Source: Bacteroidota bacterium (lineage in GTDB: Bacteria; Bacteroidota; Bacteroidia; Flavobacteriales_D; Crocinitomicaceae). Taken from it: 64,000 nt of DNA. A program made the position numbers and the translations under genes. Shown here in pieces: positions 15,597 to 24,271 of the stretch (positions within the stretch are counted from its first letter, which is position 1; each line of letters starts with the position of its first letter). The notes beneath the pieces are model-generated. The model saw nothing but the letters and a program-made list of their open reading frames with translations. It had not been told where the DNA came from and searched no databases. Where the stretch lies: positions 310,001-374,000 of the forward strand of contig JASBTZ010000003.1 of the NCBI GenBank assembly GCA_030148165.1. Reading direction: 5' to 3'.

Positions 15597-18500
15597 ATGA
15601 GTGAAAGAATTCTTCGTGCCTTAATGCAACTCTTTGCGATTGTTGCAAAGGTTGACGAAGTTTCTTTTGATGACAATTCTGACGAGTCCCTTTCCATCCA
15701 GAGTACGAAAGGCAAGGAGATCATTGAAGCTTACCTCAAATCTGAGCTCAGTTCTGCCGATGTAAACAAGTACCTCAAGATATTTGATGACTTCCTGAAC
15801 ACCACACGTGGGAAGCTTTATTCTAAATCAGGTGGCGAAAAGCGCACCTCACTGCAGTCCGTAAAGGTTTTAAGAATCTGCGAACAAATCAACAAGGAGT
15901 TGACGCAACGTCAGAAGTTCCTCGTGCTGATTCGCATTATCGAGTTTATCAATGCTGACAATATTAAGACGGAACGTGAAATCGAATTCGTTAACACGGT
16001 GGCAGACTCCTTCCATATCGAACATGATGACTTCAATCAGATCAGTCGCTTTATTGATTCAAACAAAGACGAGATTGTAGATGAGAAGAATCACGTGTAC
16101 TACACCGATTCAAAGGATCTAGAGCTTGAAAAGGGAATTTCAGCTTACGCTGAAGGACTCGACGCTCCCATTCATGCGATATTTGTCCCAACGATTAAAG
16201 CTATCTTCTTTAAGTATTATGGCCTAGATGAATTGTACATCAATGGTCAGATCGTTGCTAACGACAAAACTCATGTCTTTAACGTTGGATCTACCGTAAG
16301 AACAACCAAGAGTAGTCAGATCTTCTACTCTGACATCGTTTCGAAGGTCAATAAAGTTGAAGATCACCAGCGAATTAGCTTCAAGATGAATAACGTCATC
16401 CACTCCTTTAAATCAGGAAAGGAAGCGGTTCGAAAATTATCCTTTAGCACAAACGAAGGCAAGTTGATTGGTATCATGGGTGGTTCAGGAACAGGTAAAA
16501 CAACCCTGTTGAACATCATGAATGGTAAGATGGAGCCCACATTTGGTTCTGTTGAGATCAACGGCATCAATCTTCACGAAAACCCGGAACTACTGGAGGG
16601 TATTATTGGAAACGTTAGTCAGGACGATATTTTGATCGAAGAACTCACTGTTTTCGAAAACCTATTCTATGGTGCGCGCCTATGTATGGGCCATTTAACG
16701 GATCAGCAGCTGGCTAAAAAGGTAATTGAAGTATTGAAGTCCCTCGGCTTATATGAAGCCCGAAGACTCAAGGTTGGATCCGTTCTTGAAAAAGTGATCT
16801 CCGGTGGACAGCGTAAGCGTTTGAACATTGCCCTGGAACTCATACGTGAGCCTGCAGTACTCTTTGTTGACGAACCAACATCAGGACTTTCAAGTAGAGA
16901 TTCTGAAAACATCATGGATTTGCTTAAAGAGTTATCATTAAATGGTAAGCTCGTTTTTGTCGTTATCCATCAGCCATCATCAAACATTTTCAAATTATTT
17001 GATCGTCTGATTATCATGGATGTGGGAGGATACCCGATTTATGATGGTATTCCATTAAATGCAGTAGCTCACTTTAAGACTTTCTCATTTCATGGTAACT
17101 CGCATGAAAGGGAATGTAGTCTCTGTGGTAATGTTAATCCGGAACAGATCTTTAATATTATCGATGCTAAAATTGTCGATGAATACGGAAATGAAACCAA
17201 TTATCGTAAACGCGAACCCAAGGATTGGCACGAGTTGTATCTACGCCACAAAAATAAATACAATACTGATCTCATAGATAAGCCGCCTCAGGTGAGAGCG
17301 AAATTACCTTCACGGATGAGGCAGTTTATGACCTACTTAAAAAGAGATACCCTAAGTAAGATCTCTAACATGCAGTATGTCATGGTGAATCTACTGGTCG
17401 CCCCTGCCCTGGCATTAGTACTTTCGTTTTTTATTAAGTATTTCGATTGGGCACGCGGCATTGACGACTATATCTTTTTCAAAAATCAGAACATTCCGCA
17501 ATATGTTTTTATTTCGGTAATTGTCGCCATCTTTCTGGGACTAACAGTTGCCGCTGAAGAAATCAATAAAGACAAGAAGATACTAGCTCGAGAAAAGTTC
17601 CTGAATTTATCGAGGAACAGCTATTTGGGATCGAAGGTATTAATCATGTTCACTATTTCAGCCATCCAGTCCTTAAGTTTTGTACTGATTGGAAACCTGA
17701 TTCTTGAAGTTCCAGGAATGTGGTGGCAATACTGGCTTATTCTTTTTTCTACCTCCTGTGTTTCAAATCTGGCAGGCCTGAACATCTCCAGCGCTTTCAA
17801 CTCGGCAAAGGTAATTTATATAATTGTACCACTGTTAATCATTCCTCAGTTGTTATTCAGTGGAGTGATCGTCAAATTCGATAAGCTACACCCCTCTCTT
17901 TCAGCATCTACGAAAGTTCCATGGGTAGGTGAAATGATGGTGTCCAGATGGGCATATGAGGCTATCACTGTTGAACAACAAACAAATAACAGTCTTGAAA
18001 AGAACTACTTTGTTCACAAAGCTGCAAAGTCAAAAGCTACCTGGAAAAAAGATTTCTGGGTTCCTGAAATGGAAACGAATGTTACGACAATGATCGACCC
18101 ATCTTCTTCTGAAAAAGCTAAAGAAAACGCCCGTCTGCTTTTGATTAATGAGATTGAAAAAGAAGATGCCAGGATCAGTGGATTAGATTGCTATAATTGT
18201 ATTGAAGACCTCAAGAACAAGGAGATGGATTCAGACGCTGACTTCAAGGCTATCTGGGGCTTTCTTGACACCCTTCACATGCATTTCAATTCAACCGCCA
18301 ATAAGATGAACGACAGCATTCAATCTTTCATTGACAAGCTTGGTCCGGATAAATACAAGGAGTTGAAAATGAGAATTACTAATGAAGCATTGGAAGACCT
18401 GTTAACCAATCGACTTGAAGAAAACAAAATCCTAACCATCGATCATGAGATTTATCAGAACGATGATCCCGTTTACAACGATCCTACGGATAAGGCTTTC

Positions 18501-18701
18501 TTCGAAACGCATTTTTATGCACCTTACAAATACCCGTTTGGATTGAAGGTTAGAACCTATTGGGCGAACCTGGTATTCATATGGTTGCTCTCCGTAATTT
18601 CCTATTTCGTTCTGTATTATGATTTACTGAAGGCCATTATGGATAAAGGAGCAACCATTATCAATCGGCTTAAAATAAAAAAGACCCCTATCATTCGTTA
18701 G
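15597..18701 (+). CDS. ABCG/White-type ABC transporter half-molecule with N-terminal TerB-like domain
   Basis: A 1034-residue fusion. Residues 1 to about 160 are helical and resemble a TerB/DjlA-like domain (LMQLFAIVAKVDEVSFDD, then EREIEFVNTVADSFHI). Residues about 190-250 form a small beta-rich segment that may be a degenerate FHA-like domain. The ATPase domain follows, with Walker A GGSGTGKTT, signature SGGQRKR, Walker B AVLFVDEPTSG and switch His VVIHQPSS. It has the ABCG order, ATPase before membrane domain. The membrane part begins near residue 590 and ends with a last helix near 990. A large extracytoplasmic insertion of about 200 residues contains CYNC, and a cytosolic CSLC pair lies after the ATPase. 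Substrate unknown. Confidence 0.85.
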   Translation: MSERILRALMQLFAIVAKVDEVSFDDNSDESLSIQSTKGKEIIEAYLKSELSSADVNKYLKIFDDFLNTTRGKLYSKSGGEKRTSLQSVKVLRICEQINKELTQRQKFLVLIRIIEFINADNIKTEREIEFVNTVADSFHIEHDDFNQISRFIDSNKDEIVDEKNHVYYTDSKDLELEKGISAYAEGLDAPIHAIFVPTIKAIFFKYYGLDELYINGQIVANDKTHVFNVGSTVRTTKSSQIFYSDIVSKVNKVEDHQRISFKMNNVIHSFKSGKEAVRKLSFSTNEGKLIGIMGGSGTGKTTLLNIMNGKMEPTFGSVEINGINLHENPELLEGIIGNVSQDDILIEELTVFENLFYGARLCMGHLTDQQLAKKVIEVLKSLGLYEARRLKVGSVLEKVISGGQRKRLNIALELIREPAVLFVDEPTSGLSSRDSENIMDLLKELSLNGKLVFVVIHQPSSNIFKLFDRLIIMDVGGYPIYDGIPLNAVAHFKTFSFHGNSHERECSLCGNVNPEQIFNIIDAKIVDEYGNETNYRKREPKDWHELYLRHKNKYNTDLIDKPPQVRAKLPSRMRQFMTYLKRDTLSKISNMQYVMVNLLVAPALALVLSFFIKYFDWARGIDDYIFFKNQNIPQYVFISVIVAIFLGLTVAAEEINKDKKILAREKFLNLSRNSYLGSKVLIMFTISAIQSLSFVLIGNLILEVPGMWWQYWLILFSTSCVSNLAGLNISSAFNSAKVIYIIVPLLIIPQLLFSGVIVKFDKLHPSLSASTKVPWVGEMMVSRWAYEAITVEQQTNNSLEKNYFVHKAAKSKATWKKDFWVPEMETNVTTMIDPSSSEKAKENARLLLINEIEKEDARISGLDCYNCIEDLKNKEMDSDADFKAIWGFLDTLHMHFNSTANKMNDSIQSFIDKLGPDKYKELKMRITNEALEDLLTNRLEENKILTIDHEIYQNDDPVYNDPTDKAFFETHFYAPYKYPFGLKVRTYWANLVFIWLLSVISYFVLYYDLLKAIMDKGATIINRLKIKKTPIIR

Positions 18702-18727
18702 AGGTCTTATATCTATAAGTTTTTTTG
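18682..18727. terminator. Possible terminator between the ABC transporter gene and fabG
   Basis: An imperfect 8-bp stem (AGACCCCT with AGAGGTCT, one mismatch) overlaps the ABC gene stop. It is followed 13 bases later by a run of T on the plus strand. The distance from the stem makes this a weak intrinsic terminator. Confidence 0.35.
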
Positions 18728-18731
18728 TTGC

Positions 18732-19478
18732 TTACATGAGCATACCACCGCAAACCTGAATGGTTTGGCCCGTGATGTACCCTGACATATCTGAACCCAG
18801 GAATACTGTAAGGTTTGCTACATCCAACGGTGTCCCGCCTCTTTTTAACGGAATCGCGTTTCTCCATTCATTCACTACCTTTTCATCCAGAGCGTCTGTC
18901 ATTTCAGTCTCGATGAATCCGGGTGCGATAGCATTACATCTGATATTTCTCGATCCCAGCTCTTGCGCCACTGATTTAGTGAACCCAATTAATCCAGCTT
19001 TAGAGGCTGCGTAGTTCGCCTGACCTGCGTTACCGCTAACTCCTACAACAGATGACATATTAATGATCGATCCACTGCGTGCCTTTAGCATAGGTCGCTG
19101 CACAGCCTTGGTCAAATTAAAGGCCGATTTCAAATTCGTGTTAATGACTTCATCCCACTGCTCTTCCGTCATTCGCATCAACAAGGTGTCTCTGGTGATT
19201 CCCGCGTTGTTAACAAGGACATCGATCGTTCCGTAAGCTTCCACAACCTGGTCCACAAGTGCTTGTGCATCGTCAAACTTAGATGCATCCGATTTAAATC
19301 CTTTTGCTTCTCCTCCATTGGCAGTTAATTCCTGCTCAAGAGCTTTCGCTCTTTCTTCAGAAGAAAGATATGTGAAGGCCACTTTCGCCCCCTGATTAAC
19401 ACATTCTTCGGCTATTGCTTTTCCAATTCCTCTTGATGCCCCTGTGATCAGCACCACTTTATTTTCTAATAATCCCAT
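18732..19478 (-). CDS. fabG: 3-oxoacyl-[acyl-carrier-protein] reductase
   Basis: A short-chain dehydrogenase of 248 residues that reduces 3-oxoacyl-ACP with NADPH in fatty-acid elongation. The TGASRGIG nucleotide loop, NNAG, the catalytic Ser in NMSSVVG and YAASK with catalytic Tyr and Lys are all present. The C-terminus ITGQTIQVCGGMLM is typical of FabG. The ORF track begins at a TTG (19499), which falls inside a good promoter element. The ATG at 19478 gives the standard FabG length and N-terminus (MGLLENKVVLITG), so it is used here. No other fatty-acid genes are adjacent. Confidence 0.9.
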   Translation of the reverse strand: MGLLENKVVLITGASRGIGKAIAEECVNQGAKVAFTYLSSEERAKALEQELTANGGEAKGFKSDASKFDDAQALVDQVVEAYGTIDVLVNNAGITRDTLLMRMTEEQWDEVINTNLKSAFNLTKAVQRPMLKARSGSIINMSSVVGVSGNAGQANYAASKAGLIGFTKSVAQELGSRNIRCNAIAPGFIETEMTDALDEKVVNEWRNAIPLKRGGTPLDVANLTVFLGSDMSGYITGQTIQVCGGMLM

Positions 19479-19496
19479 TGATTCTGAATTTGGCTT

Positions 19497-19504
19497 CAAA
19501 TATA
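19497..19504 (-). promoter_or_regulatory. Candidate -7 promoter element of fabG
   Basis: The minus strand reads TATATTTG, matching TAnnTTTG, 18 bases upstream of the fabG ATG at 19478. It overlaps the TTG that the ORF track used as start. Confidence 0.5.
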
Positions 19505-19669
19505 ATGAAAGGTTCTAAACAACATGCAGAGCACCGATTTATATGGCGAAAACTATCTAAAATTCATTGGGAACTGCAATTTGCTCATTAACCCGTCTGA
19601 ATTTTGGATTTGACCCTACTTGCTTCTAAATTTAGTGTAGGTTTAGTTGTAAAAGGTAGGTTAGGTATA

Positions 19670-19704
19670 GAAGCAGTCAATAAGTTGACTGCTTCTGTCT
19701 TTTT
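19670..19704. terminator. Strong hairpin downstream of the porin gene
   Basis: A perfect 11-bp stem GAAGCAGTCAA/TTGACTGCTTC with a four-base loop lies next to the stop of the minus-strand porin gene. The T-rich tail (TGTCTTTTT) is on the plus strand. On the minus strand only a weak TTCTAT tail follows. It may terminate the porin mRNA, a plus-strand transcript, or both. Confidence 0.5.
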
Positions 19705-21442
19705 AGTTATAGAAGTCCCAGGTGATACCCACACGCAATCGCTGACCAGCTAGCGGATAATTATCCATCACATATGTCGTTTGATCATTCCAGAAATAGC
19801 CGATATTTTCATATCGAACATAGAATCGGAATTCATCCAGTTTAAAACCTAAGAATGCATGCAGGTTAAATAGTGAGCCGGTTTCACTGGATTCATCAAA
19901 CCAATACATCATATCTGCATACGGCAGATAAACTCTTTGACGATAAGAAGCTGACCACTGCGGCTCTGCACCAACCAACAGTTCAAGTTTTTGAGCTTTA
20001 AACACCTTGCGTTTCAGGTATATTCTAGAATAGGACTGCATTTTAGGAAGATAACCCCCAGGGTCACGTGCAAATACGAGCCTTGTTCGAATATTCAAAG
20101 CCTTGATAGATAAGCCAAGATTTATGGAAGCGCTGTAAAAAGAGTATCCTTGCAAGGTATCATTCCGCCATGAACTTCCATCAAACAAATAGTACTTATC
20201 CAGTTGATGCATATTAAAGTCAGCCCCAACAAACAGGATTGAATCTACTAAGTTCAATTTCCCGCTGGCAGACGCACTCAGGATCTGGTTTTGCTGAATG
20301 TTTTTAAGGTCATATGCATAGTTATTGGCAAAATGATAACGATTCATTACATCCGGAGCAGCAGCATCGTAGCTAAGTCTCCCTGACACTTTAAATGCTT
20401 TTCTGTTGAAATCAAATGCTATTCCTGATTGAACACCCTGGTATGCACCGGTTAGGTTGATATCAAAATCTGCTGATAACCTTAAGTCATTTAAGGCAAA
20501 CGTGGCATTGCCGGAGGCATAAGTTTCGTTCGTATCACTATTAACTCCTAGATTTTGATATCGCCAATAACGATGATCGAATGACACATCGGCATAGAAA
20601 TGATTCCCAAGACTTCCAAACAAACCTATACCGTTTCGAATCGCAGGAATATTGTACTGGTCCCGCGTAGAAAGACTATCAATGTTGACTTCGCTATAAA
20701 GTCCGTAAAGCGTATCACTTTCTGTAAACTCTCGGTTTGATATATCATAGCGATGCTTTGTGATCAGTCCCAGCTGCCTGGTTGAATCTCTTATCACATC
20801 CAGGTAATTGTTAACATTGACAAGTGCTGTTTTATAGAGACTATTTGAACTTGCCTTATTCACGGGCGTGAAAATCAAACCGAAATCCTCAATTAATGAA
20901 TCAGTAGTCACTCCTCCGTTATGAGTTACATCTGTTGTATAATAGAAAGCACTAAGCTTCGTACTATAAATATTCCCGGAATGTTGAAAAGCTATATTCA
21001 GCTGACTATTATCGTAAGATCCATTTCGGAGATAACCTTCTTCCCTGTTTTTAACAATGTCAATGTTAAGTAGTGTGCTTTGCGTGAATGCTTGTTGATA
21101 CTCGGCTCGCAGGAATTGAGAGCTTTGTCCACCGAAGGAGTATGCGAAACCAATATGAGGCAGCGCTGAAAAACGCATCTGTTTCATCTCTGTTTTACGA
21201 TCAAACACCCTGCGCGTCCGATCATGAAGTAAGTTTTCAGTTGTCGCGCCTGAGGGTCCCCAAATAGCTCTACCGCCGTTAAATGAGGTTGGTGTTAGTG
21301 CATTCGCGATGTCTACCGAATCGAGCCTTCCTCCTATGCGATCGAAATACGTCAATGTATCTGCATAGAACTGTAGTTGTCCCATCGCGCAATGGAAAGC
21401 CAAAAGAAATATGATGCTTAAAAAGGATCGCATACTGTACAT
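19703..21442 (-). CDS. Putative beta-barrel porin (porin_10-type family)
   Basis: A long outer-membrane barrel protein with alternating aromatic strands throughout and a C-terminal strand LRVGITWDFYN typical of the beta-signal. It resembles the Bacteroidota putative porin family: after the signal peptide comes FYADTLTYFDRIGGRLDSVDI, and later PHIGFAYSFGGQ. The signal peptide is MRSFLSIIFLLAFHCAMG. The track start at 21496 would place the rpsT terminator hairpin inside the coding region, so the ATG at 21442 (or 21433) is preferred, giving about 579 residues. The transported substrate is unknown. The gene lies downstream of rpsT but behind its terminator, so it is probably transcribed separately. 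Confidence 0.75.
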   Translation of the reverse strand: MYSMRSFLSIIFLLAFHCAMGQLQFYADTLTYFDRIGGRLDSVDIANALTPTSFNGGRAIWGPSGATTENLLHDRTRRVFDRKTEMKQMRFSALPHIGFAYSFGGQSSQFLRAEYQQAFTQSTLLNIDIVKNREEGYLRNGSYDNSQLNIAFQHSGNIYSTKLSAFYYTTDVTHNGGVTTDSLIEDFGLIFTPVNKASSNSLYKTALVNVNNYLDVIRDSTRQLGLITKHRYDISNREFTESDTLYGLYSEVNIDSLSTRDQYNIPAIRNGIGLFGSLGNHFYADVSFDHRYWRYQNLGVNSDTNETYASGNATFALNDLRLSADFDINLTGAYQGVQSGIAFDFNRKAFKVSGRLSYDAAAPDVMNRYHFANNYAYDLKNIQQNQILSASASGKLNLVDSILFVGADFNMHQLDKYYLFDGSSWRNDTLQGYSFYSASINLGLSIKALNIRTRLVFARDPGGYLPKMQSYSRIYLKRKVFKAQKLELLVGAEPQWSASYRQRVYLPYADMMYWFDESSETGSLFNLHAFLGFKLDEFRFYVRYENIGYFWNDQTTYVMDNYPLAGQRLRVGITWDFYN

Positions 21443-21465
21443 AACGTAGATGCGCGATAAAAGTA

Positions 21466-21490
21466 TAAAAAAAGGGGGCATTGCCCCCTC
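21466..21490 (-). terminator. Intrinsic terminator of rpsT
   Basis: On the minus strand a stem AGGGGGC/GCCCCCT with a three-base loop is followed at once by TTTTTTT. It lies 22 bases after the rpsT stop codon. Confidence 0.85.
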
Positions 21491-21512
21491 AATCACTTAT
21501 TTGTGAAGTATC

Positions 21513-21764
21513 TTAAAGGTTATTCACGTAAACTTGCAACTTCGACTTCAAGTTAGCTGCTTTATTCTTGTGAATAATGTTCTTTTTAGCCAATTTATCG
21601 ATCATGTTGAATACGGACGGCAGCTTCTTTTCCGCGTCTTTCTTCTTTGTTTCAGCACGAAGGTCACGTATCGCGTTACGCGTTGTCTTATGCTGATACT
21701 TGTTGCGAAGTCTTTTTACTTCACTTGATCTGATTCTTTTTAAAGCTGACTTATGATTCGCCAT
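21513..21764 (-). CDS. rpsT: 30S ribosomal protein S20
   Basis: 83 residues, rich in Lys/Arg and helical, with the S20 N-terminus [21 protein letters not shown] and the C-terminal region [18 protein letters not shown]20 binds 16S rRNA early in 30S assembly. The track ORF starts upstream at 21797, within the tRNA-Glu flank, and the ATG at 21764 is the correct S20 start. The gene lies 25 bases after a tRNA-Glu gene, without an intervening promoter or terminator. It is therefore probably produced from the same primary transcript as the two tRNAs, and it ends at a strong terminator. Confidence 0.95.
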   Translation of the reverse strand: MANHKSALKRIRSSEVKRLRNKYQHKTTRNAIRDLRAETKKKDAEKKLPSVFNMIDKLAKKNIIHKNKAANLKSKLQVYVNNL

Positions 21765-21789
21765 TTTTCTTTGTTTAAAATTATTATTG

Positions 21790-21861
21790 CAGCCCATAGG
21801 AGAATCGAACTCCTGTTTCCAGGATGAAAACCTGGCGTCCTAACCACTAGACGAATGGGCC
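21790..21861 (-). tRNA. tRNA-Glu (UUC), second in transcription order
   Basis: A complete 72-nt cloverleaf on the minus strand. The acceptor GGCCCAT pairs with ATGGGCT (with G-U at the end), the anticodon stem-loop is CCAGG-TTTTCAT-CCTGG with anticodon TTC, and the T arm contains GTTCGATTC. CCA is not encoded. It is identical to the copy 12 bases away. Confidence 0.95.
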
Positions 21862-21873
21862 AAAAAAATTTAG

Positions 21874-21945
21874 CAGCCCATAGGAGAATCGAACTCCTGT
21901 TTCCAGGATGAAAACCTGGCGTCCTAACCACTAGACGAATGGGCC
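21874..21945 (-). tRNA. tRNA-Glu (UUC), first in transcription order
   Basis: A 72-nt tRNA-Glu with anticodon TTC, identical base for base to the neighbouring copy. It follows a consensus promoter by about 50 bases. A short inverted repeat (GCCTAT/ATAGGC) lies in the leader between promoter and tRNA. Confidence 0.95.
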
Positions 21946-21997
21946 TCAAATTATTTCAATTCTCCAAACAGGAGCCTATCTACCGCATAGGCGGGTG

Positions 21998-22028
21998 CAA
22001 ATATAATTTGAATTTATTTAACGACAAA
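21998..22028 (-). promoter_or_regulatory. Consensus Bacteroidota promoter of the tRNA-Glu/tRNA-Glu/rpsT unit
   Basis: On the minus strand TTTG (22028-22025), exactly 19 bases, then TATATTTG (22005-21998). This is a full match to the Bacteroidota -33/-7 promoter TTTG-N19-TAnnTTTG and the best promoter seen in the window. Confidence 0.8.
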
Positions 22029-22044
22029 CAAGATGACTATTTTT

Positions 22045-22725
22045 TTAGCCGATATCCGGGTTCTCACTTCCGAATCTGAATCCCAAACGCTTGCCGGTTG
22101 CCACCTGCAATTCAGAGCTAATCGCCTGAATTTCCAGTACACTAGCTTCTGCAATCAGATCATATGGTGGTGTAATTAGATCGAATTCGATAGCAAATTG
22201 AATAGAGCATTGGATAATGTGCCGTATCTGATCATCTGTAATAATGCTATTTTCGAGATCGCGGAATAAGAATCCGAGCTGACCTTTCCCTTCCACCATG
22301 AAGTGTTCATTGTGATTCATAAAGATCCGCCCAATCAGATAGCCAGCATCATTCGATCTGTTTTGTTCAAATGACTCCGCAAGGAAATTGTAGATGTTTA
22401 TAATGGCAAAGTAGCCATTCGCACCATTTTCCTTCAAATAGGGTGTATTCCACATCGGGTTTTCATCCGGAAGTCGAAATATGTTTCGATGTAATTGAAA
22501 AACGAGCACATCACTTCCTACATAAATAACAAACTCGTGCTGTCCTTTATCATCGAATCGAAGTCTAACACGTTTATCATTAATAACTTTTCGAAGTTCA
22601 CTCAACTCGTCTTTCGCAACTTCTTTAAACCGTTCCAATACGCCCTCTGAGTAATCAGCAACATCCTGCTTTACTGCTGCCTTGTTGATAAGCAGATCGA
22701 CGATTTCATCTCTTAACTCTTCCAT
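22045..22725 (-). CDS. Conserved protein of unknown function downstream of proS
   Basis: Not recognised as a named family. The start is placed at the ATG at 22725 (MEELRDEIVDLL), one base beyond the proS stop codon; the track start at 22752 overlaps proS. The 226-residue product has no signal peptide or membrane helix and looks like a mixed alpha/beta cytosolic protein. Features include FVIYVGSDVLVFQLHRNIFRLP and ANGYFAIINIYNFLAE. The immediate junction suggests translational coupling with prolyl-tRNA synthetase, but there is no direct evidence of a role in tRNA charging. Confidence 0.6.
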   Translation of the reverse strand: MEELRDEIVDLLINKAAVKQDVADYSEGVLERFKEVAKDELSELRKVINDKRVRLRFDDKGQHEFVIYVGSDVLVFQLHRNIFRLPDENPMWNTPYLKENGANGYFAIINIYNFLAESFEQNRSNDAGYLIGRIFMNHNEHFMVEGKGQLGFLFRDLENSIITDDQIRHIIQCSIQFAIEFDLITPPYDLIAEASVLEIQAISSELQVATGKRLGFRFGSENPDIG

Positions 22726-22726
22726 A

Positions 22727-24205
22727 TTAATAAGCTTTTGCGAAGATGACACGTCCTTTAGAAGGCTTGCCGGTCACCATACATACTCCCTCCTCTTCAT
22801 CCCTTTCCAAAGGAATACAGCGGATAGTCGCTTTTGTTTCTTCTTTGATCTTCTCTTCCGTTTCTTCCGTGCCATCCCAATGCGCTAAATAGAATCCGCC
22901 TTCTGCTTCCAGACGCAACTTAAATTCATCGTATGAATCGACGACGTGTGTATGTTCTTCTCTGAATTTTACTGCTCGATCGTAAATATTCTGTTGTATT
23001 TCTTCCATCAAGCCCTCAATAACATCTGCAACACCTTCGAATGGTATAACTTCTTTCGTCTTGTTGTCTCGTCTGGCAACTTCGACATTGCCATTCTCCA
23101 GATCACGTGGACCCATTGCCAGGCGCACCGGTATACCTTTTGCTTCGTACTCCGCAAACTTCCATCCCGGGCGTCGGTTATCGTCGTCATCAAACTTGAA
23201 GCTTATACCCTTTGCTGCTAATTCTTTCGATAACTGATCGAACTTCTCCGTAATCGCCTTCAACTCCTCTTCTGTTTTATAGATTGGTACCGCAACAACC
23301 TGTAACGGAGCAAGGCGAGGAGGAACAATCATTCCATCATCATCTGAATGCGTCATAATCAATGCACCCATCAGGCGCGTCGAAACACCCCAGGAAGTAG
23401 CCCACACATACTCCAGTTTTCCTTCCGCATCGGCAAACTTCACGTCAAATGCTTGTGCAAAATTCTGTCCCAAAAAGTGAGAAGTACCTGCTTGAAGCGC
23501 CTTTCCGTCCTGCATCATTGCTTCTATGCAATATGTTTCTTCTGCACCCGCAAATCGCTCACTAGGTGATTTCAATCCCTTAATTACAGGAACAGCCATA
23601 TAGTTTTCAGCGAAATCCGCATAAACATCACACATTCGTTCTGTTTCTTCAATCGCTTCTTCCTTAGTCGCATGCGCAGTATGTCCTTCTTGCCAAAGGA
23701 ACTCTGCCGTACGGAGAAATATTCTTGTTCTCATTTCCCATCGAACAACATTAGCCCACTGGTTAATTAGGATTGGCAAATCACGATATGATTGTATCCA
23801 TCTCTTATAGGTGTTCCAAATAATAGCCTCGCTGGTGGGGCGCACAATGAGTTCCTCTTCCAGCTTTGCTTCCGGATCGACCATGAGCTTTCCTTTTTGA
23901 TTTGGATCTGCCTTAAGTCTATAGTGAGTAACAACAGCACATTCCTTAGCAAATCCTTCCGCATTTTTCTCTTCTGCCTCAAATAAACGCTTTGGAATAA
24001 AGATCGGGAAGTAAGCATTGGAGTGACCGGTCTCTTTGAACTTAACATCGAGAACATCTCTCATGTTTTCCCAGATTGCGTAGCCATAAGGTTTGATTAT
24101 CATGCACCCCTTTACATCCGAATGCTCGGCTAGGTCTGCTCTCGCAACCAATTCGTTATACCATTTGGAATAATCTTCTGCTCTAGTCGTGTATTTCTTT
24201 GCCAT
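22727..24205 (-). CDS. proS: Prolyl-tRNA synthetase, short archaeal/eukaryotic-like type
   Basis: A class II aminoacyl-tRNA synthetase of 492 residues that charges tRNA-Pro. It begins [25 protein letters not shown] and contains [62 protein letters not shown] and the C-terminal extension of the archaeal/eukaryotic-type ProRS. It lacks the roughly 180-residue editing insertion of the typical bacterial enzyme and ends in VIFAKAY as in that class. This form is common in Bacteroidota. A TAnnTTTG element precedes it and an uncharacterised gene is coupled downstream. Confidence 0.95.
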   Translation of the reverse strand: MAKKYTTRAEDYSKWYNELVARADLAEHSDVKGCMIIKPYGYAIWENMRDVLDVKFKETGHSNAYFPIFIPKRLFEAEEKNAEGFAKECAVVTHYRLKADPNQKGKLMVDPEAKLEEELIVRPTSEAIIWNTYKRWIQSYRDLPILINQWANVVRWEMRTRIFLRTAEFLWQEGHTAHATKEEAIEETERMCDVYADFAENYMAVPVIKGLKSPSERFAGAEETYCIEAMMQDGKALQAGTSHFLGQNFAQAFDVKFADAEGKLEYVWATSWGVSTRLMGALIMTHSDDDGMIVPPRLAPLQVVAVPIYKTEEELKAITEKFDQLSKELAAKGISFKFDDDDNRRPGWKFAEYEAKGIPVRLAMGPRDLENGNVEVARRDNKTKEVIPFEGVADVIEGLMEEIQQNIYDRAVKFREEHTHVVDSYDEFKLRLEAEGGFYLAHWDGTEETEEKIKEETKATIRCIPLERDEEEGVCMVTGKPSKGRVIFAKAY

Positions 24206-24235
24206 TCAATAAGAAATTTGGAACACAAAAATAGC

Positions 24236-24243
24236 AATTAAAG
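24236..24243 (-). promoter_or_regulatory. Candidate -7 promoter element of proS
   Basis: The minus strand reads TATTTTTG, matching TAnnTTTG, 30 bases upstream of the proS ATG. No clear -33 TTTG is visible. Confidence 0.45.
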
Positions 24244-24271
24244 TGAAGGTCTGTCTGGATAATCAACAGCT

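Noticed and set aside
19479-19499. Upstream TTG start of fabG in the ORF track
   Set aside because: It falls in a TATATTTG promoter element, and the family start is the ATG at 19478.
21443-21496. N-terminal extension of the porin ORF
   Set aside because: It would translate the rpsT terminator hairpin and puts a non-signal sequence before a good signal peptide.
21740-21949. 69-residue ORF with a perfect internal duplication
   Set aside because: The duplicated peptide is a translation of the two identical tRNA-Glu genes, not a protein.
21974-21992. Small hairpin GCCTAT/ATAGGC before the tRNA-Glu genes as a terminator or attenuator
   Set aside because: No T run follows on either strand. It may only be structure in the precursor leader.
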